Shown: in pieces, positions 1 to 11,700 of the stretch
Position numbering within the stretch: the first letter of the stretch is position 1
Layout of the letters: every line of letters begins with the position of its first letter
The notes under the pieces: model-generated
The model's input: the letters and a program-made list of their open reading frames with translations, nothing else
What the model was told of the DNA's origin: nothing
The model's database searches: none
Assembly (NCBI GenBank): GCA_028095005.1
Contig: CM051460.1
Coordinates: 21,995,501-22,059,500 of the forward strand
Reading direction: 5' to 3'
Length of the DNA stretch: 64,000 nt
From: Rhynchospora pubera
Taxonomy: Eukaryota; Streptophyta; Magnoliopsida; Poales; Cyperaceae
Translations under genes and position numbers: made by a program

Positions 1-810
1 TTTTTTTTTCTTTCGTTTCACAAATCACCAAAACTGAACCCCGACAAATGCAATTGAGACTCCCCTGGTATATCTCCAGCTTCATCTTTCTATTTTGCAC
101 TCAGTCACCTTTCTCCTCTGGCGGGGACAGTGATTGCATCAGTCTCCACTTCGAAGACTAGTGGCTACAAGTTGTGAAAGTTAGATCGCTATGGTAATTT
201 TCTTATACTTTGCACTTTTTGTCAAATTTGATTTGATCTAGTAATCTATTACTTGTTATATGTGCTTTGAAAACTTTGGAATCACTCCATTTCAAAATTG
301 TTTTGCAATATAAAAACAAATTCAGAACGGATCTCTAGTGAACATATAATAACAATATAATTTCAGAGTTGGGTAGTTAACATTATCTAAATTGAACCCA
401 TTGAAGTCAGAAGTCCATTTTAAAAATATCAGTCAGACAAAATACAGGGCATAACGACCAACTCCATGTGGGGATCCTAATTAATATTTCCAATTGAACT
501 CCCTACCAAGTTCTATCCCTTTCTTATCCACTAAGCAAAATTAATTGCAATAGGATAATTTCAGTCAAAGATTTTTTGTTTATTCTCTCCTAGATAAGTT
601 TACTTCTGCAATTTCGTTGGTCTTCTCTTTCCAGCAGGCGCTTTAATTACCTACCAGAGCAAAAAAGGGAAAAAATATAAGGTCAACTTCATTGGCGTCT
701 TTCTAGTTTCTGAGAAATTGATGTACTCTTTCTCATAACCAAAAGAAGCACGCAACACTATCCTAAATTTTCATAAAGAAAAAAAAAACTTAGAGCTCAT
801 TCATAAAAAA
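1..810 (+). promoter_or_regulatory. Upstream region of the CNL resistance gene
   Basis: No open frame or repeat structure is recognisable here. It is AT-rich and ends directly at the start codon of the resistance gene. Two TTGAC cores, the centre of WRKY-factor W-boxes, lie on the minus strand at about 564-568 and 682-686. W-boxes are common upstream of immune genes, but two short cores in 800 bases could be chance. A leader intron cannot be excluded. Confidence 0.25.
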
Positions 811-3800
811 ATGGCTTTAGTGGCTGAAACTGTTTCAACTTCCATCATCAGCCAACTGGTGGAAACCGTCCTCAGCTACGCTAATGGCTCGTGGTGGCCG
901 AGCGCAAATGCTGTGAAAGCAGAAGCTGAAAGGCTACAAGCGGTACTGCCTCAGGTCAAAACAGTTTTGTGTGCAGCACAGAGAGGAAAAATCAACCATA
1001 GGGAGCCTGAACTTGAGGCGTGGATGTGGCAATTCAGAGATGCTGTGGAGGAGGCCGGAGATGTGCTTGACAAGATAGAGTACTATAAGCTGGAAGAGAA
1101 AGTCAGAGCCCGAGATAACAAGGTCAGTGGTCCTTTCTCTGGCTGCAAAAGAAAGCTGGCTAATTTTGTAAGGAATGCATTTGTTAATGATGGGGTTCTG
1201 AAGAAATTGAGGGAGGCTGTGAAGGGTTTGGAAGCTGTTTCTGCCGGGGTGGGACCCTTTCTTGAGCTGGTGAAAGGTCTCAATGAAGAAGTAGCTGTAT
1301 ACAATTTCCGTCAAACAGGCCCTTTGTTGGCTGACATGGTAGTTGGGCGAGGGAAGGAGAAAGAGATGGTTGTCGAATGGTTGACAGCCAATCTCAATAG
1401 TAACTTGCAAGAACAGCTATCCGCATTTGTGATATTTGGAGCTGGTGGAATGGGAAAAACCACTCTGGCTCAACTAGTTTGCAATGATCCAAAGGTCAAA
1501 GAGAAGTTTGAGCAAATTGTTTGGGTATGTGTGTCAGATAATGACAATGTAGTTGATGCAGCAACAGTAATTAAAATGATCATAGAAGATTTTAGAAAAA
1601 AGAAGTGTGATCTCAGTAATTTAAGTACTCTTCAAACAACTCTACAAGAAATAGTGGCCACAAAGAAATTTTTATTAGTATTGGATGATGTTTGGAGGGA
1701 CGAGACACGTGCCGAATGGGAGAAAATTGTGGCACCATTGAAATTTGGTCAGTTGGGAAGCAAAATCTTATTGACCACCAGAATGGAGTCAGTGGCTCAT
1801 ATGATTGCTGGCCTGATGGATGGGAAAAGGCAAAATTTGAGATTAGAAGGCTTAAATGAGAAGGATTTTATTACTCTATTATTCAGGCATGCTTTTGCCG
1901 GTACAAGTCCTGATGAATACCAACATCTCCATAAAATTGGAAATCAAATTGCTAGAAGGCTTTGGGCATGCCCTCTAGCCGCAAAAGTCATTGGTGGTGT
2001 ATTGAACAATAGCTTAAACTTTGACTACTGGAATAAAATCTTTGAGGAAGATATTCCAGATGTAAAAACAAGCAAGGATGGCATCATGGGCATTTTGAAA
2101 TTGAGCTATTATCATCTCCCTTCGAATCTCCAGTCATGTTTCAGGTATTGTAGTATATTTCCTCAAGATATGATACTGGAAGAGAAATATTTGGTTGAAA
2201 AGTGGATGGGTTCAGGATTGATCCTAGAGAGTGGACATGGGAAGAGGCCAGAGGATATAGCACATGAGTACTTGGGCCAACTAACTGCAAAATCATTTCT
2301 TAGCAAGGAGAAAGAGCGTTATGATGCACCCAATGATAATGTATACAGGATCCATGATCTTTTGCATGAATTGGCACGATCTCTTTCCAAAGGTGAGTGC
2401 TTGAGAATGACAGAACATGCAATAAACATTCCTCCAACAACACGTCATTTGTCAATTAAGGCCAGAAACATTGGTAATCTTAGAGAAATTTGCTATCTTA
2501 GCAAGTTATACACTCTTGAGATTACTTGTATTGAGCATGATTTGGATGATAACCTTGGGTTAAATGAAATCTTAACGGGGATGAAAAGCCTACGCTCATT
2601 AAGTGTATACTCAAGAGCAGTAAAAAAGCTTCCAAATTGTATAGGAGATCTATTGCACCTTAGAGCCATTTCATTTGGAGGCCAAAGGGCCTCAAAACAA
2701 AATCTCTGTCAGATTCCTGAGTCATTCTATCAGCTTTATCACCTAATGCTATTCAGTCTGAGGGATGAAATTGATATACAAGAATGTGGCTTGGAAGGTA
2801 TGGGTAACCTGATAAATTTGCGATATTTAGAGTTCTCTTGTTATCAGGATACGCCAATTCCTTGGGTGGGAAATCTACATTCTCTTCAGGAATTGAATGA
2901 TTTTTGTGTTAGAAGAGAGAAGGGTTACAGTATAGCTGAACTGAAACACCTTACAGAATTGCACAAACTATGTGTACATGATCTTCACAACATCAGCAAT
3001 CCTGATGAAGCTTTAGAAGCTAATATAAATCAGAAGTATCACCTCCAAGCGCTCAGCTTAAATTGGTCCAAAGGAAACAGAGATAGGGACGAATTAGTAG
3101 CTAACAACCTGAGACCACCAGTCAATCTAAATGAATTGGAAATCTCTGGTTATTCTGCTATTACATCCCCCAACTGGATGATTGATCAATCTTTGTATAA
3201 CTTGGTATCTATTACAATAAGCAATTGTTTTAAATTGAAAGATCTTCCACCTCTTGGCCAAATAAGTTCACTCAAGCATCTTAATTTGAATGGTTTACTA
3301 GCAGTGAAGCAAGTTGGGTATTCATTATATGGCAGCAATAGAGCTTCTACTATCTTTCCATCGCTGACAGAGCTTGAAATTTACAATATGCCAGAATGGA
3401 TAGAGTGGAGTGGAGTTAGTAACAAGCTGCTTTTCCCTCATCTTGAAATGTTGTATATTAATGATTGTCCCAAATTGACAAAAATACCCACTCTACCTTC
3501 TAGTTTAAAGAGACTCAGTGTTTCTCGTGCAGCATTGGGTACACTTCCGGGACTTTATCAACTTGCTAGTGATGGCGGAGGAGTCTCTTCTGCATCGTGC
3601 ACACTGTCTCTATCTTCTCTATACGTTGTAGAGTGTCCAAATGTCACAACTTTAGTTGGTTTACCATTGCTACATCTCTTTAAAAACAATCATTCTCTCG
3701 AGAATTTATCAATAAAATTTTGTACAAGCTTATTGCATATGCCTGTCAAATTGTTGGCAGAACTTAAATTTCTTTCTAGGCTAACTGTTTTCGATTGCCC

Positions 3801-4593
3801 AAATCTGGTAGCATGTGAATCAACACAATTACCTAGAAGGCTAAAGTGCCTATCTTTTGGATCTTGCGGTGACCTTGAGCCTCTAATTTTTAGTTCGTTG
3901 CACCATCTTACCTCCCTCGTGGAATTGAGAATTACAAATTGTGGAAGCATACAATCCCTTCCCTCTGGAGAAGTTTTTGGGAATCTAACAAATCTGAGTG
4001 AATTAAGTGTAGATACTTGTAATGAGCTAGCATCACTGGGTGGAATAGAAGAGCTAACTGTACTGAGAAGCTTAACAATCCAGAAATGTCGGAAGCTTAT
4101 TAGTATCTCACTGCTTCAGCTGCCACTTGTCTCTGAGAATAATCAAGCTGGTTTTGCAAGGCATTACCTAAAGCTTGACAAACTTCAAGAATTAGTAATA
4201 GACCACAGTTCACTATTGATGCTGGATCCGTTAAGAAATCTCAGAACTGTTAGGTCACTGAGAATTCGGGATGGTTCCCAAATTACATCTTTGCCAGAGC
4301 AATGGCTGCTACAGAATCAGTCCTCTCTTCGAAACCTCACACTGCATGGAGTTTCCTCTCTGCAAGCCTTGCCTTCAAGCTTGGGAAGCATGCACTGCCT
4401 ACAGGATCTGACTATCCAGGGGGCTAGACTGCTGAGTTCCCTCCCATACCTCCCTGCTTCATTAAAATATTTGAGCATCAGAGGATGCCAGTCTGAGTTG
4501 AAGGACATGTTTGTAGGTGAAAATGGTATTTATTGGTCTAAGATCTCTCACATTCAAACCGTGTTCTTTGAATCAATTGAAGATGAAGATTAA
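811..4593 (+). CDS. CC-NB-ARC-LRR disease resistance protein (CNL, RGA-like)
   Basis: An intracellular immune receptor of the CNL class, expected to sense pathogen effectors and act as a nucleotide-dependent switch. The 1260-aa protein is one uninterrupted exon. Residues 1 to about 165 form an N-terminal coiled-coil with an EDVID-like stretch (DAVEEAGDVLD). NB-ARC follows at about 170-520: P-loop GAGGMGKTT near 210, RNBS-A VWVCVS, kinase-2 LLVLDDVW near 290, RNBS-B SKILLTTR, and RNBS-D CFRYCSIFP. From about 540 to the end there are many irregular leucine-rich repeats. Two motifs are variant: GLPLA reads CPLA, and MHD reads IHD near residue 514. Length and layout match RGA2/R13L1-like proteins. 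The start is the first ATG in frame, just ahead of the usual MALVAETV-like N-terminus. The specific pathogen cannot be inferred. No break in the frame suggests it is functional. Confidence 0.95.
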   Translation: MALVAETVSTSIISQLVETVLSYANGSWWPSANAVKAEAERLQAVLPQVKTVLCAAQRGKINHREPELEAWMWQFRDAVEEAGDVLDKIEYYKLEEKVRARDNKVSGPFSGCKRKLANFVRNAFVNDGVLKKLREAVKGLEAVSAGVGPFLELVKGLNEEVAVYNFRQTGPLLADMVVGRGKEKEMVVEWLTANLNSNLQEQLSAFVIFGAGGMGKTTLAQLVCNDPKVKEKFEQIVWVCVSDNDNVVDAATVIKMIIEDFRKKKCDLSNLSTLQTTLQEIVATKKFLLVLDDVWRDETRAEWEKIVAPLKFGQLGSKILLTTRMESVAHMIAGLMDGKRQNLRLEGLNEKDFITLLFRHAFAGTSPDEYQHLHKIGNQIARRLWACPLAAKVIGGVLNNSLNFDYWNKIFEEDIPDVKTSKDGIMGILKLSYYHLPSNLQSCFRYCSIFPQDMILEEKYLVEKWMGSGLILESGHGKRPEDIAHEYLGQLTAKSFLSKEKERYDAPNDNVYRIHDLLHELARSLSKGECLRMTEHAINIPPTTRHLSIKARNIGNLREICYLSKLYTLEITCIEHDLDDNLGLNEILTGMKSLRSLSVYSRAVKKLPNCIGDLLHLRAISFGGQRASKQNLCQIPESFYQLYHLMLFSLRDEIDIQECGLEGMGNLINLRYLEFSCYQDTPIPWVGNLHSLQELNDFCVRREKGYSIAELKHLTELHKLCVHDLHNISNPDEALEANINQKYHLQALSLNWSKGNRDRDELVANNLRPPVNLNELEISGYSAITSPNWMIDQSLYNLVSITISNCFKLKDLPPLGQISSLKHLNLNGLLAVKQVGYSLYGSNRASTIFPSLTELEIYNMPEWIEWSGVSNKLLFPHLEMLYINDCPKLTKIPTLPSSLKRLSVSRAALGTLPGLYQLASDGGGVSSASCTLSLSSLYVVECPNVTTLVGLPLLHLFKNNHSLENLSIKFCTSLLHMPVKLLAELKFLSRLTVFDCPNLVACESTQLPRRLKCLSFGSCGDLEPLIFSSLHHLTSLVELRITNCGSIQSLPSGEVFGNLTNLSELSVDTCNELASLGGIEELTVLRSLTIQKCRKLISISLLQLPLVSENNQAGFARHYLKLDKLQELVIDHSSLLMLDPLRNLRTVRSLRIRDGSQITSLPEQWLLQNQSSLRNLTLHGVSSLQALPSSLGSMHCLQDLTIQGARLLSSLPYLPASLKYLSIRGCQSELKDMFVGENGIYWSKISHIQTVFFESIEDED

Positions 4594-6601
4594 TATCATG
4601 TTTGATCAACAGCTTCTTGCTTAGATGTGAGTGTTATTCTTTTTTTATTATTATTATTTTTATTCTCTTTTTTCTTTTCATCCACACCAATGTTCCCTTA
4701 TTTGGTATAAAGTCTTCTTGTACCATTTTCAGGGAAGGATGAATTGTACAAATATTTTTTCTTAACTAATTAGGGAAAATAAATTTTTTGCTTCATATTT
4801 ATTTTTCGTAAAAGGTTTGCTATTATTCATGTTGCTAGTTATATATTAAGGTGTGCAGATTTCTAATGTTGTTACTTAGACCGATTAATTTGAGGTTTTT
4901 TTATTGGTTGCTCTTGTTTATATCCAATTGGAAAATTTTAATCTTCTTCTGAGTTCATGTAAGGTGATGAGCTATTCACGTTCCATGAATTTGTTTGATT
5001 TCAACGAGGAATAAGAAAAAGAAAAGAGAAAATGGAGCACTTATGCAAAAAGAGCAAATGGAGCTGTGTGTGTGTGTGTATGTCTTAAATTCTTTATGAA
5101 ATGTCTAAACTAGCGACCAATTGGTTATTCATGTAATAGCATGAGGATTAGAAAAGCTACGTAGTCAAGCCTAACATTTTTTTAGCCAGTCATGGCTGAA
5201 ATAAAAAACATGAGAAAATAAAATAAATTACTATCGTATAGTAACTCATTCTTTTACATTTGCTCTTTAGGAAGTAATAGTGTCTTACCATGGATCCTGT
5301 GTTTTTGAGGGCCGGTTTAACAGTGAAGAACGATTAGGCAGGACAGAGCACAGAACTACATATATAAGTGAGTTTCTCAAAATAAAATAACATTTATTTC
5401 AGATGGTGTGTTTGCTGCCTAATTTAACGGTGCTACCTTTCCTCTTGATAATTGTTCAGATAGGTGCTTCAGCTGGACGTTCTACAACTCCAAAGATTTA
5501 CTATATGATCAGAGCTCAAACTGTTCCGCAAGACAGCAATTCTCTTGAAATCACTTGCAAGGGATTAAATAGGGAAATGAGAAATTGAAAGGGGCTGATA
5601 GCAAGGAAAGATACCATTGTAACGAGGGCTTGAGATCAACTTCTGCATCTATATCTTTTCCTCAGGGGCAATTTGGGAATTATTAATTGAGAACTTAGTT
5701 AAATTTGAGACACAAATGTTGAATCTGTTGATTTGTATTTTAAACTTTTTCTAGGCGATAGTTGTCACAATAAGGTACCCGTAGTCCTGTACCAGTGTTT
5801 TGTACTAAGACCCTAATTTGAAGGGTGTATTTAAGGACAAATTTGGAATTGAAATTCCGATTCTTTTCAAATTCGTTGATCGGAAATTAGAAAATTTAAC
5901 TGTGGGAGTTCAATTGATGGGAGTTCACTCACTTTAAATTCCATCTTGAAATCCCATCTTTAAAAGGAAGAAATTTGGTAGCGTCCGATCATCCTTTCCT
6001 ATGGTTACAGATGAATTCTCGTCAATTCTTCTAGTCCCTCATTCGATCAATGGATTTCATTTTAAAATCAAATCATTTCTTTTCCACTAAAATCAATTCA
6101 AAATTTCTTACTGATCAGAGCCTAAGAGTTGATTCACTCTGAAATTTGCTATTAAACTAGTATGATATTTTCATTATATTATATACTTCCATTTTGTTAT
6201 TTCAAATGGAAATGGGTGGTCTTGATATAGACCTACTTTTGAAAAGGAGGAATATTTACTACTGTTTAATTTTTGTGTTATAGGGATAGAGGAGGTACTA
6301 CTGGTAAAATTTGAATTAAAAGGGACACATAATACGCTTCATCAAGTGAACAGAGTGAAAATTGCAAAACATATTAAACACTTGGTTGGATGAGGTGCAT
6401 TTTAAGGTGTAGACAAGTCAGGTCACAATACCAGAAAATTCTCATTTAAACAAATCTTCGTACATTGCACGTGCAGACAAACAGCTACCAATTAAAGCAA
6501 CGAAGAGAGATTAAAAAGAAGCAATATAACATCATAAATATCTCAATTAAGGCAGCTTTCAATTGCTATTAAAAAGGTCCTTTAATGCGAGATCTGTTAA
6601 T
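4594..6601 (+). other. 3' flank of the CNL gene, possible 3'UTR exon
   Basis: No independent gene is convincing. RGA-like genes often have introns in the 3'UTR, and the stretch from about 5402, right after a good acceptor (TTTATTTCAG), to about 5690 has an exon-like composition and includes a 61-codon frame. It may be a downstream untranslated exon of the resistance gene. A short TG repeat lies at about 5063-5080. The rest to 6600 shows nothing recognisable. Confidence 0.25.
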
Positions 6602-6604
6602 AAT

Positions 6605-7896
6605 GGGCGTGTTTGGTACCACTAGAATAAGACCTTGTTCAGAATAGCTTATTCAAAAGGTTACCAAACAACTTTGAGAACAAGCTGAATAGCTAATTCA
6701 GAGCCTTATTCTAGTTCCAGCGAAAAGTCAGAACTAGATTGGAACTACGCTCCGCGACCCGTAAAAAATGTTAAATATTCCTTCGCTAAGATTAGAAAAT
6801 AGAAAAATAGAGAGAGAATCTATTTTCAACCCTTTCCTCTACCGTTGCTTCTCTCTGCCAGAAATCGGCGAGGAGAAATCGGTGATCAATAGAGCTACGT
6901 TCTCTCCAAACAAGTAGTACCCTACACTCCCCTTCTTCTCCTCTCAAACCCTCTCCACTACTTCTCTCCCATAGCCTCGCTAAGCTTCTTTCCTCTCGTT
7001 TCTTCTCTGGCCGCCGTGCCTCCTCCAACGCCGGGTGAAAGGAGAAGAGGTTGGTTGAAGACGAGGTTGAGCTGAGCGACTGGATCGACGATTTGAAGAC
7101 TGATTCGTTGAAGTTCAGTTTGCTCTACGACAGTGAAGACAAGTTCCATCGGAGGAGTGGAGATAGGAATTTGAAAAGTTCGAGGGGTTCTGTGTTTTCA
7201 GTTTTTTTAGAAGATTTATCAGTTAAGTTTTAGATTTCTTTTAATCAGTTTTCTAAGAACTGGGATAAAGCATTGTTTGTAAGCTGATGAGAAGTTCAAC
7301 TCATTTTCTGGTAATTTGATGGCTACGGGCCAGGTTTCAAAAAAAAATAATAATAACTGACTTGATTTTCTTTACAAACTCTGAGTTGTTGAGAAGCTCA
7401 ACGGAGTGAGAAGAGTGATAGAAACTGAAATTGGATTTTTACCAATTTGGGTTTTACCAGCAACTTGGATTTTCTCTGCAATTTCGGTTTTACCAGCAAA
7501 TTGACATTGGATTTTTCTCTACAAATTAGTGTAGATACTTGGCTACACAAATACAATGTTTCTTTTTATCTGTTATTTAACATGATATTGCTTCATGAAT
7601 AAATATTATTACTTTATATATGCCTTTAGTGCCTTATTTATAACTGATGCATATTAGATAGCAGTATTTAGGTGGCGCCAAAAAAATATACAAAGGTTAG
7701 TTGCATACAAGTTAGTTGAAAGATATAAAATAACAAATCATTATTTTATATTTTTCTTTTGTTCTTATTCTTAGCTAACCATCCCAAACAACATCTCTTA
7801 ATTCATGAATAAGCTATTCTTCACCAAACCTTATTCAACATCCTTATTCTTAAACAAGCTATTCTATTCTTATTCACCACACTTCCAAACACACCC
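6605..7896. mobile_element. Non-autonomous TIR transposon, Harbinger-like, with cargo-like interior
   Basis: About 1.29 kb bounded by inverted ends GGGCGTGTTTGGT and its near complement CCAAACACACCC. Subterminal parts also pair (GAATAAG and AGAATAGCTT blocks near both ends). The flanking direct repeat is only 3 bp (AAT on both sides), so a PIF/Harbinger origin fits best, although that superfamily usually duplicates TWA. The interior at about 6790-7240 is richer in GC than the ends and looks like a leader and first exon: a CT-rich stretch, then an open frame (7051-7233) whose protein starts VEDEVELSDWIDD. I do not recognise it. It may be a captured host exon. No transposase is present. Confidence 0.6.
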
Positions 7897-8712
7897 AATA
7901 TAAGTTTCTCCATTTTTATTAAATAGTTTACAATTTTAGGTTAAATAGTAAAGATTTTTTTAAAAAAAATGTTATTTTAGTTTCAATAAGATTTTTAAAT
8001 GTAGATTGAATTGAGTGGTAAAGATTAGCAATTTTAAAATTTTTGTATTTATCTCTTAATGAAAAGATTCCATCATGTGCAAGAGAATCCTTCTAGTTTT
8101 TCTGCTAATATTCGCCTTACAAGTTACAAATCTTCTAAAATCAATCGCATATTTTGTTGATAGGTTTTTCACCATGCCAAAATTAAAAATAAAAAATTTA
8201 AAAATTTATCAATATAACATTAGTAATGTGATTAGAACCGTTAGATTTACATTTAAAAAAAAAATCTTGAGGCGACGAGAGAACCGCAGATGAGATCCAA
8301 GTATCAACCCAACCCCATAATAATAAGATCCAGTAATATCCGTTAGCACAAATAACAGAAGAGAACCTCACTAACCGTTGACTGTTCATCGCTTTCCTTT
8401 TCTGATTGTATACGTGGCCTAGTGGGTCTTTCTAAACTCCCGTTTAACCTCCTCTCCGCATTTAATCAAAGATCCAACGCTCCAGATTCCTCGGCCCTTG
8501 CGGCGTTACTTTCCAGCTCAAAGAAGCAACTGAGTATTAACTATTAACAAACAAATAAATAGTTGCTGGATCCAGAGTACTCCGATTCCATTTTTCAAAG
8601 GAAGAGGGAAACCAAACGACGAATAAATTCAAGGTCGTCGATCTAGATTCCCTCTCTTTTCTCTCTAATCAGTATTTGATCGCAGAGAGGGACAGAGATA
8701 TAGAGAGAGAGA
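7897..8712 (+). promoter_or_regulatory. Promoter and leader region of the ARF-GAP gene
   Basis: An AT-rich intergenic stretch leads to a CT- then GA-rich leader (about 8650-8712, with a GA run just before the ATG), which is typical of plant 5'UTRs. No open frame of note. The transcription start is not obvious from sequence. Confidence 0.4.
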
Positions 8713-11700
8713 ATGGAGGAGGCTTTTGCGAATTTGGAAGATTCTCCGATGTTCAGGAAGAAGGTGAGTTTTGAATTTTGCTCATTTTTAAGAGAACTCT
8801 AGTTAAAAAAGACTGACCTTGATGTAGATTAGTTGATGGACTATAAAATGGTTTCTAGTTGAGTGCTTTGGAGTATCATTTTAATGTGTCATTTGTTTGA
8901 TCTGAAGGTTTCTACAATGGAAGCATCAGTAAACGAGTTGAAAGGCCGTTGTGAAATTCTGCATGATGGAAGCAAGGGATTAATGTGAGTTATCATAACA
9001 TTACTCTAGAATTATCTATTTGATGATGTTAATATTTCATTGAAATCCATTGTTCTCTTTTAGTCTCCTCTTTTGGAATCTAATGATAATGATGAGGACA
9101 CCACAAGTTTCTATTAAAAAAAATCATAGAAACTTACAAGCACACATATTTGCAATTTCTTGAGTGCTTTGTTCTTTTGTATTAAATCTTTGCTACTTTT
9201 AACAGGAAAATATTGGGTGATGCTTACAAAGGAGACCTCTCCTTCGCTGAGAGTTTAGAAGCATTTGGTGCTGGGAGAGATGATCAACTAAGTGTAGCAA
9301 TTGGAGGTTATTTCTGTTATTTTTATTATCCTTTTTTGGTTTGGTTAGTGTTTCTGTTCTCTACTGTTTAGTTTAAATAAAAATTTCTAATTTGAAGTTG
9401 TTTAATTTTTTTTTCTTTCCAAATTAAGCCTGGGATTTGGTTTTCTAAATAAGGCTACTCTTTTGTCCACTTTTTAACAGGGCCAGTAATGGCAAAGTTC
9501 ACTGCTGTTTTTAGAGAACTTGGTACTTACAAGGAGCTTTTACGCTCTCAGGTGAATGTTGTCAGTTTTAAGTATTTGCATTATAATTATATGATTTTCT
9601 TATTGGCAGCTCTTTTGAGTGTAACATGATGATATCATCAATTCCTCATACAGGTGGATCACATGCTAAGTGATCGTCTTTCACAATTCATCAGTGTAGA
9701 TTTGTACAATGTGAAGGTCAATATCCTCTTTACAGTTGCCATCCATCTTACTGACCGTGATTTTTTTTAATCGAAATATCCAAAAATTGAATTTTAATAC
9801 GAAACCTTCGACCAACAATTTTGAGAAAGAAACATGTCAGGACGCACAGATGGACTGGCGCGGGCACAATTTGCAATTTTCTTTTTTTAATGTGATGGAG
9901 CCAAAGAGAGTGGCGCAGGCAAAAAAACAAATATAATGGACTATTGGAGCCACAGTCCACAGAGATTCACGGCCACATTTTTTTAATACATTGTCATGGG
10001 TCGTTTTTTAAAAATAATACATCCCTCAAACCTTCTCTTCCCAAATCCCAACAGACCCTCCTCCCTATTCGATCTCCCTCTTTTTTCTGGTAGACAACCA
10101 CCACAAGATCCGGCGATCCACCGCACGGATTTCGTTGTTCGACCTGTCAATGGAAAGCTTGAGACAAGGAGATTGCGATTAAACTAATCTCAACTGTTAT
10201 TGCGTCCTCTCACAAACCTAATTTAGGAAAAGAAATCTCGGTTGGTGAAAAGAGTGATATGAAATTGATGCTATTGTGCCCGCGCCACTGCCACCGGCGC
10301 AGCTAGTGCCTGCGCCACTGCCACTGGCGCGCTTGCAGCGACGCCACGGCACCTGCGCACTGACATGTTTGTTTCTCAAAATTCAATCGTCAAAGGTTTA
10401 ATATTAAATAATTAATTTTGGTTATTTCGATTAAAAAAAATCACGGTCTTACTGACTAGTTCAAATTAATTATCTTTTATTTTAACTTCTAAGTTAAGTG
10501 TTATCAATCTTTGTTTTTTTTTTCTAATTTCCTTTTTGTGTCACAATGATTGTTTTAATTAATGTAGGATTGTCGTCAGCGCTTGGACAAAGCTACAGCA
10601 GAGTATGACCAGGTAAATGTGAAGGAATTTATGAAGTTACAGATTCATTTTGTGAGCAGTTTATTTTAGAGAGCACATTTTCTCATAGACCAAGGGATCA
10701 TATCATAAAAATTAAATTCTGTAATTTGTGTTTAAATTTATTTCTATTTGCTTGTTTGTCTTTATTTCATCAATTAAAAGAAACTGATCTGATATATTTT
10801 TTGAATGATGCTTCATGATATTAGCAATTTAAAAAATTACTATCGACATCAGTGAATAGTATTTGACGGCCTTTTTCGCCTTGCAAGAAATAACTAAAAA
10901 ACTAGGCGAAGTCTTCTAATTGAAAACCTGGTCCCGAGACATGATTTAATTACTTGTAATATAATAAATCTAATCATCTTTTCCCAGGCACGTGAAAAAT
11001 GCATGTCGGTAAAGAAAGGTACAAAGCCGGAGATTGTTGCTGACCTAGAAGAGGTATAACTTACATTTAGGAATTTGTATGCCACATAAAACATCAGAAT
11101 ATTATTGATACCCTGCAACATATCTCATATACCCTCTAACTGTTGAACACACACTCACTTCTTATCTTTTTTTTTTTTTTTTTTTTTTAAATGCCTAAAC
11201 ATTCCCTAACCTTTTTCTCATTTTTAAGGATGGCACGGTTGAAGATATCTGTAGGATAAAAGAGGGGGCTTTTATAATCTTTTGGATAAATTTGGAAGGG
11301 ATGGGTGGAATTTTTTATGCTTTGTAAGAGAATACTTTTGATTTTCATGGGGTATGCATGACTTTTATTATTTTGAAGGGGAGTTGATGCTGTTAAATGC
11401 AAAATTCCAGTGTTTTAATTGTCAATAACTTTAGTTAACACGAATCCATATTGTTTTCTTCTAAAACAGGATCTGCATAACTCAAAATCAACTTTTGAGA
11501 GATGTCGGTTCAATCTAGTAAGCTCTTACGGAAATCCTTTATCTGTAAAGTTATAAGTTGTCTGTCTTGCAGTACAATTACATAGTTGCTTGTCTAAGGA
11601 TTTCAGGTCACTGCTCTAGCGAATATTGAGGCAAAGAAGAAATATGAGTTTTTAGAAGCCACCAGTGCTATTGTGGATGCCCACTTGAGATACTTTAAGC

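Noticed and set aside
934..1410. Open frames on the minus strand inside the resistance gene
   Set aside because: They are shadows of the strongly supported CNL frame on the plus strand and have no domain features.
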